Assembly: GCA_029204225.1 (NCBI GenBank)
Contig: CM055102.1
Span: 23,901,390 to 23,965,389, forward strand
DNA: 64,000 bases
Direction: 5' to 3'
Source: Diphasiastrum complanatum
Lineage: Eukaryota; Streptophyta; Lycopodiopsida; Lycopodiales; Lycopodiaceae
The position numbers and the translations under genes were made by a program. Positions 40,101-54,438 of this stretch are shown here, one piece after another (the stretch's first letter is position 1; each line of letters begins with the position of its first letter). The notes beneath the pieces were generated by a model. That model saw nothing but the letters and a program-made list of their open reading frames with translations. It was not told the origin of the DNA and made no database searches.

Positions 40101-43100
40101 GAAGTATGCTTGACATAAAGAGTAGATTCGCTAGGACTATTAGTAAACCCTCGATCACAAAAGTAGGCATGTATCTTTTGATACCACATCTTCGGAGCTT
40201 GCTTCAGTCCATAAAGTGCCTTCTTGAGAAGACAAACTTTATCTTCTTGGCCTTCAACCAAAAAACCAGCAGGTTGTTGAAGGTACTTTTCCTCATTGAG
40301 ATCACCATTGAGGAATGCTGTCTTTATGTCAAGTTGTTGCAAACGCCAACCAAAATGGGCAGCCAAAGAGGTTACTGCCCTCATGGTAGTCATCTGAGCA
40401 GTAGGAGAAAAAGTCTCCTCATAATCAATCCTCTTTTGCTGAGCATAGCCTTTGGCAACGAGCCTTGCCTTGTACCTTTCAATGGTACCATCTGCCTTGT
40501 ACTTGATTTTGTATACCCATTTAGAACCAATTGCCTTCTTCCCATGAGGAAGATCAACAAGAACCCAAATCTGGTTCTTCATAAGTGAGTCATACTCATC
40601 TTGCATCGCATCCTCCCAACATTTTGCTCCCTTGGCCTGCTCATAAAAATCAGGTTCTTCCGCAATATCTCCATGAGATGTAAGAGCAAAATCTGAAAAA
40701 TCAGCATAGTCCACATATTTTGTAGAGGCACGTGTCTTTCCATCATAAAATGAACTTACTTTGCTGTCCCGCAAAGTCGACAACAGCCACCGTGGGACTG
40801 TTTTGGGCTGTCCAACAGCCATGTCTCTTCTTGTAATTTGCTGTCCAAGATCTTCCGACACCGCACTTGGCTGTCCAAGATCTTCCAAAATTGATCCTTG
40901 CTGTCCAACAGTTCCTGCAGGCTGATTATGAGCAACAATGAGCGGTTCCTGATGAACATTAGGCTCTAAACTTGATGAGGTGTTGGGCAGTTCGAAACTG
41001 GTTGATTGCTGCCCCTTATCTCCAGCAATAGAAGATGGTACCAAATTTGGAAAAACTCCAACATTCACACTATGTGGGCTGTCCCCCTTCTTCATCCGAT
41101 GAATTCTTTTTATCAAAATGCACATCACGACTAAAAATAATCTTGTTAGTGCTCAAATTGAACAGCCTATAGCCTTTGCTTTCACTACTATAGCCAACAA
41201 AAATGCATTTAACTCCTTTATCCTCAAGCTTTGTACGAAGTTTATCCGGAACAAAGGCATAAGCCGTACAACCAAAAATGCGAAAGTGAGAGATTGTAGG
41301 CTTCTTTCCATACCAAACTTTGTAAGGAGTCAACACTTTCAATGCTTTAGTTGGACAACGATTGCTTATGTATGCTGCCGTTATATATAACCGTTTCAGC
41401 CCAAAACTTGTGAGGCAGACCCTTTGCTTTGAGCATGCAACGGGCCATCTCCATAAGTGTGCGATTCTTTCGCTCGGCAACACCATTTTGTTGAGGCGTA
41501 TAGGGAGTTGTCATTTGATGTAGAATTCCCTTTTCTCGAAGAAATGCACCGAACGTATTCTTAATGTATTCCCCTCCTCGAAAAGTCACAAAATAGATGC
41601 ACTTTCCAATGGATTCGGTCCTCATTCGACCACAAACATCACTATGAACCAAATCAAATTTATCAAGAAACCTTATAGTTCCATCAATTAGAAAAGGTTT
41701 CCTTTGAAACTTTCCAAGTATGCACCCCTCGCATACTTGCCCTTCCGGCTGCTCAATAGTAGGAAAATCTTCTACCATATTAAATGTCTTCAGCTTCTTC
41801 AAACTTGCAAAGTTGAGATGCCCAAACTTTGCGTGCCACAATTCAGCCAACTCCAATGAGTGTGATGTAGAAGCAACAAGACATATAGAGGGAATTCGTC
41901 GCTCATAGGTATCCATAATGAATAAGCCAGCATGCATTGTTCCCGAAACAATAATTAAGAGTGATCTTGTAGGATCCTTGACAAGATACTTATCTTCTTT
42001 GAACTCAACAACAAGTCCTTGCTTCAACATAGTTGAAACCGAAAGAAGATTCTTCTTGATTCCCGGAACATAAAGCACATTTTTAATGTACTTTTCTTCA
42101 TCATTAGGCAAAATGATGGCTACAATTCCAATTCCATGAATAGAATAAGATCCATTATCCGCACATTGTACCTTGCTTCCATTTTGCACTTTCACTAATT
42201 TAGTGAATGTTTCTTTGCGAGAAGTCATATGACGAGTAGCACCACTTTCAATCACCCACTCAATGGGCTGAAAATCAGCAACTTGCAAAGCAGAATCTGA
42301 ATTCCTCATAGATGTAGAAGTACTAGTAGAAGCAATATTAGACACAAAAGCATAGTCTTGGTTGAAGAGATCACCACTAGCTTCAAGCTCTTGCTCCAAA
42401 GTAACAAGTGAAGCACTAGTATCAATTCCTTTACTCTCCTCTTTCGCAAGCTTCTTCTTACAATCCTTGATGAAGTGCCCATACCTTTTGCAACAATGGC
42501 ACTTCCCTTTCTTCTTTTGAGTGTTGACATTTTGACCTCCAACGGGCTTTTGCTCATCCTTGGAAGGAGGATTCCCCTTTCCTTTTGACTTGCCTTTGCC
42601 CTTGCCTTTTGTGAAGAAAGCTTGATCTTGTTGAGTGTCACCCACAAAATTTTGCCTCGTTTGCTCCTCTTGAAGAAGCAGCCCAACAAGTTCATCAAAG
42701 GAGAGTTGCTGTCCCCTAAGAGAAATACTCAAAGATGAAACAAATGGAAGATAAGAGGAAGGTAATGAGTTGAGAGTAATGGAAAAAAATTGAGCATCCT
42801 CAATTATCTCATCAATATTGAGAAGCTCCTCACGAAGATCCCTGATCTTCGTCAAGTGATTGGTCACTTGATCCCCTTCTTGCATCTTCAACAAAGAAAG
42901 TTGATTTCTGAGATACACCACTCTTGCTGGATTTTTGACTCTATACATAGTATAAAGTGTATCCCACGCACTTTTAGATGTCTTATAAGACCTAATATGA
43001 GGTAAGATAGATCTTTTCACAGCAAGAGCAACCATAGAATGTGCTTGTGCATCCCTTCTATCCCACTTCTTTTGTTTTTCCGAAGATGGAGAAGATGATG

Positions 43101-43606
43101 TTGATGATGACGATCCATGAGGTTCGCAAATTTCCAGCCACAAGTTGACCTAACCCTGAATAGGGTTTACTGAATTTTGGGCGCCCTCTTACACAAATGC
43201 AAACCTGAAAACAAAAAGACACCACAACCAAAAATCAGTAGCAGATTTTTTCGGCGCCCTCCTCCAAACAAAACTTGTTGAAAACTGGTTGCATAAAAAT
43301 CAGATTTGAGATTCTGATTTTTGGGTGCCACAAATTACTCCTCCAAGATCTCTGTTGGGCGCCCTCCTTCAACCTGAAAAGAGAGACAAAAGCTGATCCA
43401 AACTCCACTTGGAAAGATCAGCAAGATGCTGAAATTTCAGAAGAAAAAGCAGAGAAGCTTCTCTTCTGGTAGGGCGCCAGCATACAAGCTTGCTGCAGAT
43501 CCGGTAGCTCTGATACCATGTAGGAAAGCAAGAGTCAAGTCACCAAGATCTAGTTATCAATCAATCTCCACAAGAAACAAGAGAGAAGAGGTTGGGCGCC
43601 CAACTC

Positions 43607-43680
<74 letters not shown>

Positions 43681-46600
43681 CAACAACAAGAGCAATGGAG
43701 AGCAATGCTTAGCCAAACTGTCCAAAATGGAATACACAATGAGCATCTAAGTACTACCTGGATGTGGCCAAATGCCACCAAACCCTAAGGTTAACCACTT
43801 ACTAAATGTAGGGCACCCCCAAAAGTCAAGATAGGGCCCCTAAACAAAATTAGACCCCTAAGGACCCCACGAGTCAGTACATGACCAAATTTGGGTCCAA
43901 CTGAACTTAAGACAAACTTAAGATGGCCTAAACTAGGTTACACAAATCTCGACCTTTTGGGTCAAAGTAACCTATGGATTAACTTCAGCATAGTCATTTA
44001 TTTCTAACAATGCCTTCTCAGTGATACTGATAAAGCCAAAGCTTGCATGTTAATAACCTAGAGTGTTGAGGAAGGAGTGCTACCAAGAGAGGCAATCAAA
44101 CCTCACGAGGATCAAGTTTTGTCACTTTGAAGTTTGGAATTTGGATTAAACTTGCTTCAATTACCAATAATTGCTCGTTTTGTATGTGTTAAAGAACACA
44201 ATACCTTGCATGATGTGCAACAAGGTACAACTCGGTAGAAGAGTTCCCAACATGACTTAATGATCTGTCAAAACATCTTCTAGGTGCATGGATACTAGTC
44301 CCATAACCATAGAGTGTAGATGTAGAAGGGTTGTTCAAGTAACATGTTATTTATTGGAATGTAGCAAAGCAAATTTGGTTACGATGCAACTACATGTATA
44401 CTTTAGTATTCCTCTGACCTAATATGTATCATTGTTTTTTGAACTTTCTAGGCCCTTTTGTTTTCTAAGACACCTAATTTACAAAGAAAACCCCTCCAAA
44501 AGAAAACACTCAGCTTTTCGCTCCGGAACGACCTAAAATTTCGGAATGTTCTAGAACGCGATGCATCTATGTGGCTAAGCCAATAAATGACATGATTAGC
44601 TATAGGCTATTTTGCATGATGAATCAATTGGTGAGTAAATGAAAATCTAGCACCATGGTTCCAGTAGGTGAATGAGAGAGAAAGTTTCTCTCAAAGCTTT
44701 TCATCATGAAAGAAGAACACACTTGGAGACCATCACTAATGTTCTTGTGAAAGCTTTGCTTGCTTCAATTCTAAATGAGAATTGAGTGAAAAGATAACTA
44801 GCTTGAGAGGGCAATAAGTGGCATTCATGGAGGCTATGTAGAAATTATCTAACTTGAGTTGAAGAACATGAAAAAAACTGAAACTCCTTAGCTTTTCAGT
44901 TGGAAGACTTGGAAGTTGGCTTAGTTATGGTTGTGAGAAGGAAATCTTTCTTCTAGTTCTAATCATCAACAATACTGTCTTTCATGCTAGTGAAATAACT
45001 ATCATTCTTTTTGATTAGCTAAACAAGCTACTAGTAATAGACCATTGAAACTTTATTAGCGAGTGAGATATTAGCATTATCCTTGGAAAATCAACAATAC
45101 TTTTTGGCATATTCCTCATCAGCAAGTGGTAATCCTATTTCATCTTAGATTGTGTCATCAAGGGCATCATCGAGAAGTAGACAAGCAAGTATACTATTGT
45201 TCAAAACCTCTTAGAGAAGAGTCCTTCCTCAATTATGGTTGGTCGTAGAACCCAACACTTCGTAAGAAAAGTAGTCTCTTGAACTCCAAGCATGACAAGT
45301 TGTCAAAGGTCTTAGTCTGACAATTAGACCTTGAGCTTTGATTGTGGTAGTCTTATTTGATCATTTTCTTGTTTGATACGGAAATTCCCCTTTGCTATTG
45401 ATGATTTCCCCATCGGGACTTCTATTGTCTTAGAATCTTGCCCATAATCTCTCTATTGTCTAGAATTTTCACCGAGCTCTAATTTTCATAGTGCTTTAGT
45501 GCATGATGTATACATTTCTAGTTTTCTCTCTGTTTGTGTATTGATGTGACGTTTCACTCATAAAGCTCTTTCTAGGCAACAAGACAAGTAGTGCTACCAT
45601 TTAAAGAGATGATGTTCTCATCTACAATGGGGCCATTGTTGTGTGGTTCTAGATCGAGGGTTTTGGGATAAAACCCTAAATTTCTTTTGCTTTTTTTTTT
45701 TTATAGTTGGAATTTCAATATGATTGGATCTTTAGCTTCCTCTCATTAATTCCTTAAAGATGATATTAGGTTTTGTTTTGTAATTTTGGTGAATGTTTTA
45801 GATCTTTACATCATTGTGCTTCCAAGAACTACTACTCCACATTACAAGATATGGTTTTTATCTATCCAAGTCAAGTTCATCTCTGTCACGATAGCCCTAG
45901 TGCTGGTCATCCTGGTGTGGATAGGACCTATGAGTTGATACGACGTAACTTTTGGTGGTCTAGACTTAAGAAAGAAGTAAACCATTATGTGACACATTGT
46001 TTTAAGTGTCAAGTTAATAAGGCTGAAAGGATTAAAGTGCCTGGATTATTACGCCCGTTACCTATACCAGAAGGGAGATGGGAGAGTATTTCCATGGACT
46101 TTATTACATGTTTACCGCATATGCAGCAGCAACATAATGCTATCCTAGTTGTGGTTGACAGACTCACGAAAATGGCTCATTTTATCCCAACTAGGAATAA
46201 GATTGATGCACCTGGTACGGCTGATTTGTTTATACAACATGTATTCAGACTTCATGGATTACCTAGATCCATTGTGTCTGACAGGGATTCTCGTTTTACT
46301 GGCAATTTTTGGACTGTAGTATTTGAGAAGTTAGAGCTGGAGTTGGGAATGAGTAGTTCTGATCATCTTGAAACATATGGGCAGACTGAGAGAGTTAACC
46401 AAACCTTGGAAGACATGCTTAGGGCATATGTGAGTGAAAGGCAAACCCAATGGGAACGTTACCTACCATTGTTGGAGTTTGCCTATAATGATAAAAAGAA
46501 TGCATCTACAAAGATGAGTCCTTTCGAGCTAAATTATGGCCAGTCCAATTACTATAGGTATGCCTCATAAGACACCTAGTGCTATGGAATTTCTAATTCA

Positions 46601-49600
46601 CATGCAACAGATGTTGGAGTTAGCAAAGGAAAATGTAAAAGCGGCGATGGATCGGGCAAAGACGTATGCTGATCTGGATCGTACGCCAAGAGAGTTCGAG
46701 GAAGGAGATATGGTATTTCTCAGGATTCCAAAGGACTCGAAAACCCTAAAGACAGGGAAGTGTTATAAAGTGTCACCTAGATACTATGGACCTTGGAAAA
46801 TTGTTAAAAAGATTAATAGCGTTGATTATGAATTGGATTTGCCTGTTGGTTGTAAGGTTCATCTTGTTTTTCATGTTTCACGCTTAAAGAAGGTTTAACA
46901 TGACAGTGATAGCTTGTTGGCTGATGGCCTTGTATTGTTTCAGGAGCATGGGGAGGTGATGCATGGACCAGCGAGAGTATTGGATTGGAGGCATAGACGG
47001 TCGCGGAATCGTTTGCTCCGTGAGTACTTGGTTGCATGGCATGGACGAACTCTCAGTGATGCTACCTGGGAGACCGTGCATGGGTTGCATGCACAGTATC
47101 CAGACTTTGTCATCGAGGACGATGTCATCTGAGGAGGGAAGGGATGTGACATGTACTTTGAATCGCTTGCCCAATGTAAATGGTAAATTGTAATTATTAA
47201 ATTGTAAATGGCTAAGTCACTGGCTTGTGGAGACAATTGTAAATTGCAATATAAATATTTGTTATAGTGACTAAATTCGAGATGGCCAAGGGGGTACTGG
47301 GTCTCATGAGAGTCTGGTGGACTGACCTCCTAAAAAGTAGGAAGGGTTGACTGGTCAATGTGACACGTGTCATATGCTCACTGGGACACTTGGTCCAGTG
47401 CATGAGTGAAACTTGTCGGACGGTCAATGGACTGGGTCAACATGACTAATTCTGTGTATTTACTTAGGGTTTGTGAGCTTGTGTGCAACATTTGGTATCA
47501 GGGCATGGTATATTTCCTTTTTCAGGTATGCATGCTATGAATTCTTTGTCAGGAGTGTGTAAATTGATTAATTTTTGGATCATATGTTGGAAGGTCTTTC
47601 TAGAATTTGATTGGATTAATTGAAATTTTACTATAGGGCATTGAAAATTCCTTCATTGATTGTCAGGTCTCAAAAGTATAGGCGATCAAAATTTATCCTT
47701 TGAGGATTCATTGACACTTCATTTCTTTCATACATTAGTATTCCTTTTTCAAGATCTATTCACACAATCGTTTTTCTACAATATATTGCTACACACATTC
47801 CTTTTACTGCTTTTTGGTAACAAATATCGGAATTGATGAATCCTTTTCAACTATATTCTTCTTACTTTACAAACGTTGTATTGTCTCTATTAATTCGCAC
47901 ATAGGTGTGTTTTAGCTAGAATGAAAACAATGAACATTAAGACGAGGCACTTTAAAGTTAGTGGTTTAGAAAGCATAACAAGAGGTGTGTTAAGCTCATG
48001 ATGATGTACTGGTCACAATTTTAATCTGCTTTCTACTTCTACATATATGTATGCAAGAGAATGGTTGAGAATCGAGTCAGTCTTATACGGTACAAAGATG
48101 TTGTTACATACCTATGTAACTAGCAATACTTCAGTGACCCCTATATGTCCATTTAGCGTTGGGGGCTAAATGGCAAGTTACCCTTGGATAAGGGGTACCC
48201 TTAGGATTAAGGGTAGGTGCCTTTGGATAAGGGTAGGCAAGTGACTATACCTTGGTTGGAGGTATGGAATCAAGTTATCCTTGGATAAGGGATACCCTTA
48301 GGATTAAGAGTATGTGCCCTTAGATTAAGGTACTGGTGTCCTTGGATAAGGGCAGGTAGGTGTCTATGCCTTGGTCGGAGGTATGGAACCTAGTGAGGTT
48401 TTAGAAAGTCATTACCATGGGTGTTTTGGCTATTTTTCTAAACCTTGGGCCTCAACCTTGAACCATATCACTTTATTGGTTTTGGACCAAAGTATACAAG
48501 CACAACTTGGGCAATGGGACCTAGTAGGAGGGTGCACTTCCAAGGTGTCCATTGAGTTCCCAACTCCCACAAGAAAGGCATTCAAAGAGTCATAGGTTAT
48601 GGAAGAAGACTCTTGACCTTCCATAAGCCTATGAAGGTTCTTTAATCCCCTAGGCCTCTCTCTTTCTCATTGGTTGTGCATGGAACTCAATAGTGTATTG
48701 GAGGGTGCCATTTGCCATCTATATAAGGGGATGAGGGCGCCCATAGGGAGGGGGAGAGATCTATTTTGTTTGCTATGCTTATGCTCTAGTGTGGCTACTA
48801 GTGTATAGAGTGTTTTCTTGTGTGTAGTATGCTTAGGGTTTGGATCTTGCTTATGGTATGGGACATAAGTAGGGTTTGGATCTTGAGTATGCTATGGTTT
48901 GTGGTGGTATGCTTGTGATTAAAATTAGGGACACAGGTGGAGGAGAGATCCAGGGAGGCTTGAAGATCCTTACTTGTAGGTGGAGGCATCCTAGCTTGGA
49001 GTTGGGGAGCATCTTGGAGCTTGCAGGTTACTTGGAGGACCTTTGGAGGCACTACCTTCGGATTTGTAAAAGATGCGTTGAGAGACAGACATGAAATTTT
49101 GGGATAGAAAATATGGGCTAGATACAACCCACAAATTTTTGACCCACATGTTTAGAAACTCGACCTACAAGTACCTACTATTATAGGTCCCTTTATATTC
49201 CCAATACCATTGAACGTCGGCCCAAACTGCTACTTGATACCCCTCTATTTAAGTTTGTGTTAAATCTAAAATGTTTGTCCTTTGCTAGTGCCTTGGTTAA
49301 GATGTCAGCCATGATATTCTCTATCCTGCAATGCTTTAGCTCAATTTCTTTGCTTAGCACTTTGTCCCTAACATAATGATATTTCATCTCTATGTGCTTG
49401 CTTCTTGAATGGAATATGGGATTCAAGATTGGCTATAATTGGGAAAAATACTTTGACTTGAAGTGGGCCCCAACTGATGAACGTTGTTGAGTCCGCAAAG
49501 CTGCTCATGATTTACTAATTTTGCTCTCTATGATATTTGTTCTCTATGTGCTTGCTTCTTGAATGGAACCTAGAATCTAAGGTTAGTGCTATGCAACTCA

Positions 49601-52600
49601 AGTTGTCACAAAACAGATCTGTCGGACATCCTTGTGGTAGATTGAGATCAAATAATAATTGCCTCAGCCAAACTGCTTCCTTTGTTGCATGCGTAGCTAC
49701 TATGTACTCAACATTAGGTGACTACAAGGCCACCGAGGTTTGTTTCTTTCTATTCTAGGATATTGGTCCATTGTTGAGCAAAAACACATGCTTAGAAGTT
49801 GATCTTTTGGTATCACCACCTCCAGCCCATTTTGCATTTGTATATCCTTTCAGAACATTAGCCTCTTTTGTTTTGTTGCCATAGTAGATGCACATATCCC
49901 TGGTGGTATGAATGTATCTCAAAACTCTGAGTAATGCTTTCCAATGTACAATCCTGAGGTTTGACACGAACTGGCTCAAAGTACTCATTGCATAGGCAAT
50001 ATTAGGTCGAGGGCAAACCATCAGATACATCAATGATCCTACTATTGAGTGGTAAGGATATTTCTTCATCTCTGCTATCTCTTCCTCTGACTGTGGACAT
50101 TGTTCCTTTGAAAGCCTTAACCCTGAGTCCATAGGAGTGTCTGCCACCTTGCAATTAGTCACTTCATACTTTGTCAATATATATTGAATATACTTGTGTT
50201 GGTTGATGCAAGTTTCCCTATTGCCTTGTTCCTTTGTATTTGAATTCCCAGACAATAGTGAGCTTCACCAAGTTAGTCTTTTCAAACTCACTTGAGGGCA
50301 TCCCCTTGGTGTGAAGCAATAACTTTGTATCATTACAGTAAAGTAGTTTATTATCCACATACAACGTTCTTATGATAAACAACTTTCCAACTGACTTGTA
50401 ATATACATTCGAGTCAGCTATGATTGGAGTGAACCCTTTATCTAGAAAGAACGTGTTGATCCTTTGGAACCATGCTCTGGGTGATTGCTTAAGTCCATAC
50501 AAGGCTTTGTGTAACTTGCATACATGGTCCTCCTTTCCTTCTATCTCATATCCCTCTGGTAGACAGATGTAAATGTCTTCCTTGATTACTCCATTTGCTA
50601 AGGCTGTTTGTACGTACATCCATTTGATGTACTTTTAGGTCTTCAATTGCTGCGTATGATAACAGCAGTCTGATTGAAGCCAACTTTACTATAGGACTGA
50701 AAGTCTCCTGATCTACTAACCTTGCTTTCCACCTGTCTATTGATTCATTTGCCTTGTACTTGATCTTGAATATTCACTTGCAAGCTATGACGTTCCTGTC
50801 CTTTGGTAGCTTGACAATTGGCCAGGTTTGATTCTTTAATAAAGACTTATACTCTTTGTCCAAACAATTAATTTCAACATGTTTTTGGTGTTCTCCATCA
50901 TTTCTTGGTGAGCTTTCTCCAGCTTTTATGGTGTGTCTTTGATAGAGGTTATGATACTCCATAGCTGGGCCTTTAATTTTTTCATTTCTGTGCTTGATGT
51001 GATGCTAAATTTTTGATTGAGTTCACAACACTTTGTTGCATGACAGTTTGTAATAATACTTTTGATTCATTTTTTGTTTACATTATGATATTTATCCTTT
51101 TATTCAGTATGGCAAGGAGAAGTTTTCAATTACAAGGACTTAGAATGTTTTTGATCTGAGATTTTAAACAGATATGATGTATATGTGATGGAAATCCATA
51201 ATAGCTAGATAAGTAGCTTCAGTTTGTAAGGCAGCATGATTCATCAAACTGTATTTTGGTGCATTCAGATCTGAAAGGTACATTGTAGCCTCTGCACATT
51301 TGGAACATCTCACTAGGCTATTTTTGTTAGATTTTTCTTTTGGGGAAATGTATTACAACGCCAATCAGAATATTCTATTCAGATCACAGGAGATAAACCT
51401 TTACTGTTTCAAAAAAGGGCATCTTGAATGCTTTGATGCTGTGAGTAAGTAAGATGTACTATTTGCTGCTGAATTTGAGGCTTTTAATGTTCGTCCAATT
51501 TCAGCAAGCCTCAGAAAAGTTTACAAAAAGGTAGTGTTCATTTCCACATAGTCACCATCTTGGAGACTAGTTTACTTCATGGAGCTGCTTCTAATTTCTC
51601 ATTTGTATGTTGATTATATCATGCTTGCAGGGGAAATATGAAAAACAATATGAAGAGTCGGACGAGTTCAAGCAAAGATTGAGTAAACGGGTTCGAGAGA
51701 TTTTGACTGAGCAAGAATGGCGTAGAAGAAAGATGCAAATGCGGGTATAGAACTTTATCATTCAGTCACTTATGATATCTTTTTGTTTGAGTCATGCTTG
51801 AAAACGGAGCAAAGTATTTTGTACCTAGGATATCCTGGATCCTCGTACTTAAAATCTGGAAGATGATATTTTTTAATGCTGCGAGCAACATTCACTACAA
51901 CTCACCATTCAAGTTAAGTCACAAGTATCTATCTTTTATTCAATGATACACATTGCCAGTGCAATCAATCTTAATCTTGTGGGCCTTTGGTTATACTCTT
52001 TTGTTCGTTGGTTGGATGTCATTTCAGTATTATGCGAACTAGAAAGTCTAAATTAAAATTACTAAGGGGGAGTTTGAAATTCTACAAGAGGCAAAACATC
52101 TAGCATGTACGAGGACTGTCTGTAACATACCATAGACTGTGCATGTGGGTTTTTTGGTTTTTCAAAAAATAGTCCATTTCAGAAGAGCATTGCCTTGGAA
52201 GTCAATCCTCTGGCATTTTGTGAGATTAGGCATCTTGTTGGCTTCCTGTTTTCTTATTTTAATCCTCTATTTAATGGTCATCTAAATATTGATCCTTGCT
52301 AGATTTAATCAATTCAATCGAGTCCTACAGGGAGCTAGCATCTGTTAAGCGTTGCAAGCACCATATGGCTGTTATTGTTCTAGTTCCCCGCATGTTATTG
52401 GTATGAAGTTCAGCAGAATTGATGTTTGATTTGAGCAAAGTTTAAAAACCACCAAATCTCTATCCATACTTTATTCAAGGACTCATGATTCTCACCATTC
52501 AGCATCATTCGTATCATATGATATGGAACCAGGGAAGTTTCTGCCATAGGGAATTTTTGACTATAGAAAGCTTTGGTCGGCTGGTGCCTCTCACCTGCCG

Positions 52601-54397
52601 GTGACCGCCGGCGAGTTGGCGCAAGGGTCACTTAAAGGCCACAGGCCACAGATGCAGATAACACATCCTTAGATGCCGGCCATGCTTGAATACAATGAGC
52701 AGCAGTTCTCCTTTTTTGTGTCTCCATCTCAGTTAGATGTGCCTCCTGCTCTTTGTTGCTATTCACTTGTTTAGGATGTGCAATTTGCACCTGCCACAAA
52801 TGAATTCTTTTTGCTTTGCTTCATTATACATACATTCATCTCCAAGCAATCTACTTCATATATGTGACCACGTTTCTGAAAATGATGCATTTTTACTCCT
52901 CTCCAACCACATTAATTTACTTCTGAACTACTACCATCTTTGCACATCCATTTGATATTTTCCTTGTCGCTTGAGTAAATGATTTTCTGGCCACTAAAAG
53001 AAAATGTTCCCACGAAGTACATTCCGGCCCAGAAGGGTCGGAACGGGTTTCTAAGGAGTAGACATCATGTATCTTGGTATTCTCATGTCATGTGTCTACT
53101 GGGCACAGTTGGCATTTGCATTTCTAAACTCCTATATTTGGTGATTTATCTATAAATCTTATGTTCAAAGAGTTTGGTTGAACCCTTTAGGGGTCAAATT
53201 AGACTTCTACTGGACACATTTCTTGGATAGAGGAGGCAGACAAAAAGTCAATATTGCCACGGTACTTAGACTTGAAGTAGTGACATGGCCTTCAATTCAC
53301 TTTAGGGCAGCTTCACATATCTTCTCATCAAATGCGAGTAGAGACATGATGGAGTTGATCAACTTGTTCTTTGGATGAGATGGAGACTGAGGTGCATATG
53401 ATGTTCCATTGTTTGTTATATTATGCGCTTAGATAAAGACATCATTGCCTTTTTCAAGATCAACCAGTTACATTCTGCTTGTTGATTTCATATGAGGATT
53501 AGAGACTTGTAGCGTTGATGATTCAAGAGACGTTCTGTTTGTGGAGTGAGCTATGTTGCTCTTTTAGTCATAACATGCATATGCAATCCTAGATGGCCTC
53601 CTTTTTCTCCAAACATTGACCTTGGACAAAGTTTGACTTAGAGAATTATACATATAATTTATGCAAACAACGAGACCAGAGCAGTGAAACCCATTTCTAA
53701 AGATTTTCCTTAGGAATGGGTACTGTTCCGTTCCTTAGGAATGGCATCCGTCGGATGTTCCATTGTTTGTTATCTTATGCGCTTAGAGAAAGACATCATT
53801 GCCTTCTTCAAAATCAACCAGTTACATTCTGCTCCTTGATTTCATATGAGGATTAGAGACTTGTAGCATTGACGATTCAAGAGACGTTCTGTTTGTGGAG
53901 TGATCAGGGTTAGAGTATGAGTTCGAGAATTGAAGAGATGTCCAGTTGAACTTGTAAATAGTCTTCGTAGCATATAATCCTGGTCATTATTCCCTTCTTA
54001 GTTAGATCTATTTTAGTTTCGTTTGATGGCGTTCCATGTGTTTTTGATGTACTGTTCAGTCTTTATATGCCTTTGGCATGGAAAAGCCATTAATAAAGCT
54101 CTCTCTCTCTCAGGATAGAAGTTTATTTGCTGCTCTGGAGACATTTTTATGCTTCCTTGGATGATATCACACTCATGATGCATTCACATTGGTCTTATGT
54201 ACCTTTTGGTACCTTGAAGACATTAATAAAGCTTTTGTTCTCTCTCTCTACGTACCAAATAATCCTGGCCATTAATCTCATTTTTGTTAGATCTGTTTAA
54301 TGTTGTTGGTTGACGGCATCGATCCGTCTCGTTTCCATTTCTTTGATGTATTGTTTGGTCTTATATGCCTTATGGCATGGAAAAGACATTAAATAAA

Positions 54398-54438
<41 letters not shown>

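Larger units (their letters stand above)
38641..44009 (-). mobile_element. Copia B: complete but defective Ty1/copia element
   Basis: A 5369-bp element with LTRs 38641-39082 (3') and 43519-44009 (5'), TG...CA ends and target duplication ATGCC at 38636-38640 and 44010-44014. The primer site TGGTATCAGAGC abuts the 5' LTR, and AAGGAGGG precedes the 3' LTR. Internal frames cover gag, protease, integrase, RT and RNase H. The protease motif is ESGAT instead of DSGAT, and the integrase has lost about 44 residues including the second catalytic Asp. It is antisense to the host gene. Confidence 0.93.
37571..51630 (+). other. Intron 5 of the J-domain gene (14.1 kb)
   Basis: It contains copia B (38641-44009), gypsy 3 (about 45780-47490) and copia C (about 49190-51000). 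37571-38640, 44015-45770 and 51000-51630 show no gene, RNA or repeat I recognise. Confidence 0.88.

Noticed and set aside
51504-51529. Possible tiny extra exon before exon 6 (AG acceptor and GT donor around 26 nt)
   Set aside because: It would break the frame, and the family sequence runs directly from exon 5 (IVDE) to exon 6 (GKYE).
53960-54435. SINE interpretation of the three short CT-tailed repeats
   Set aside because: I could not see pol III A and B boxes at their left ends, and their full lengths match the LINE 3' UTR. 5'-truncated LINE copies explain them better.
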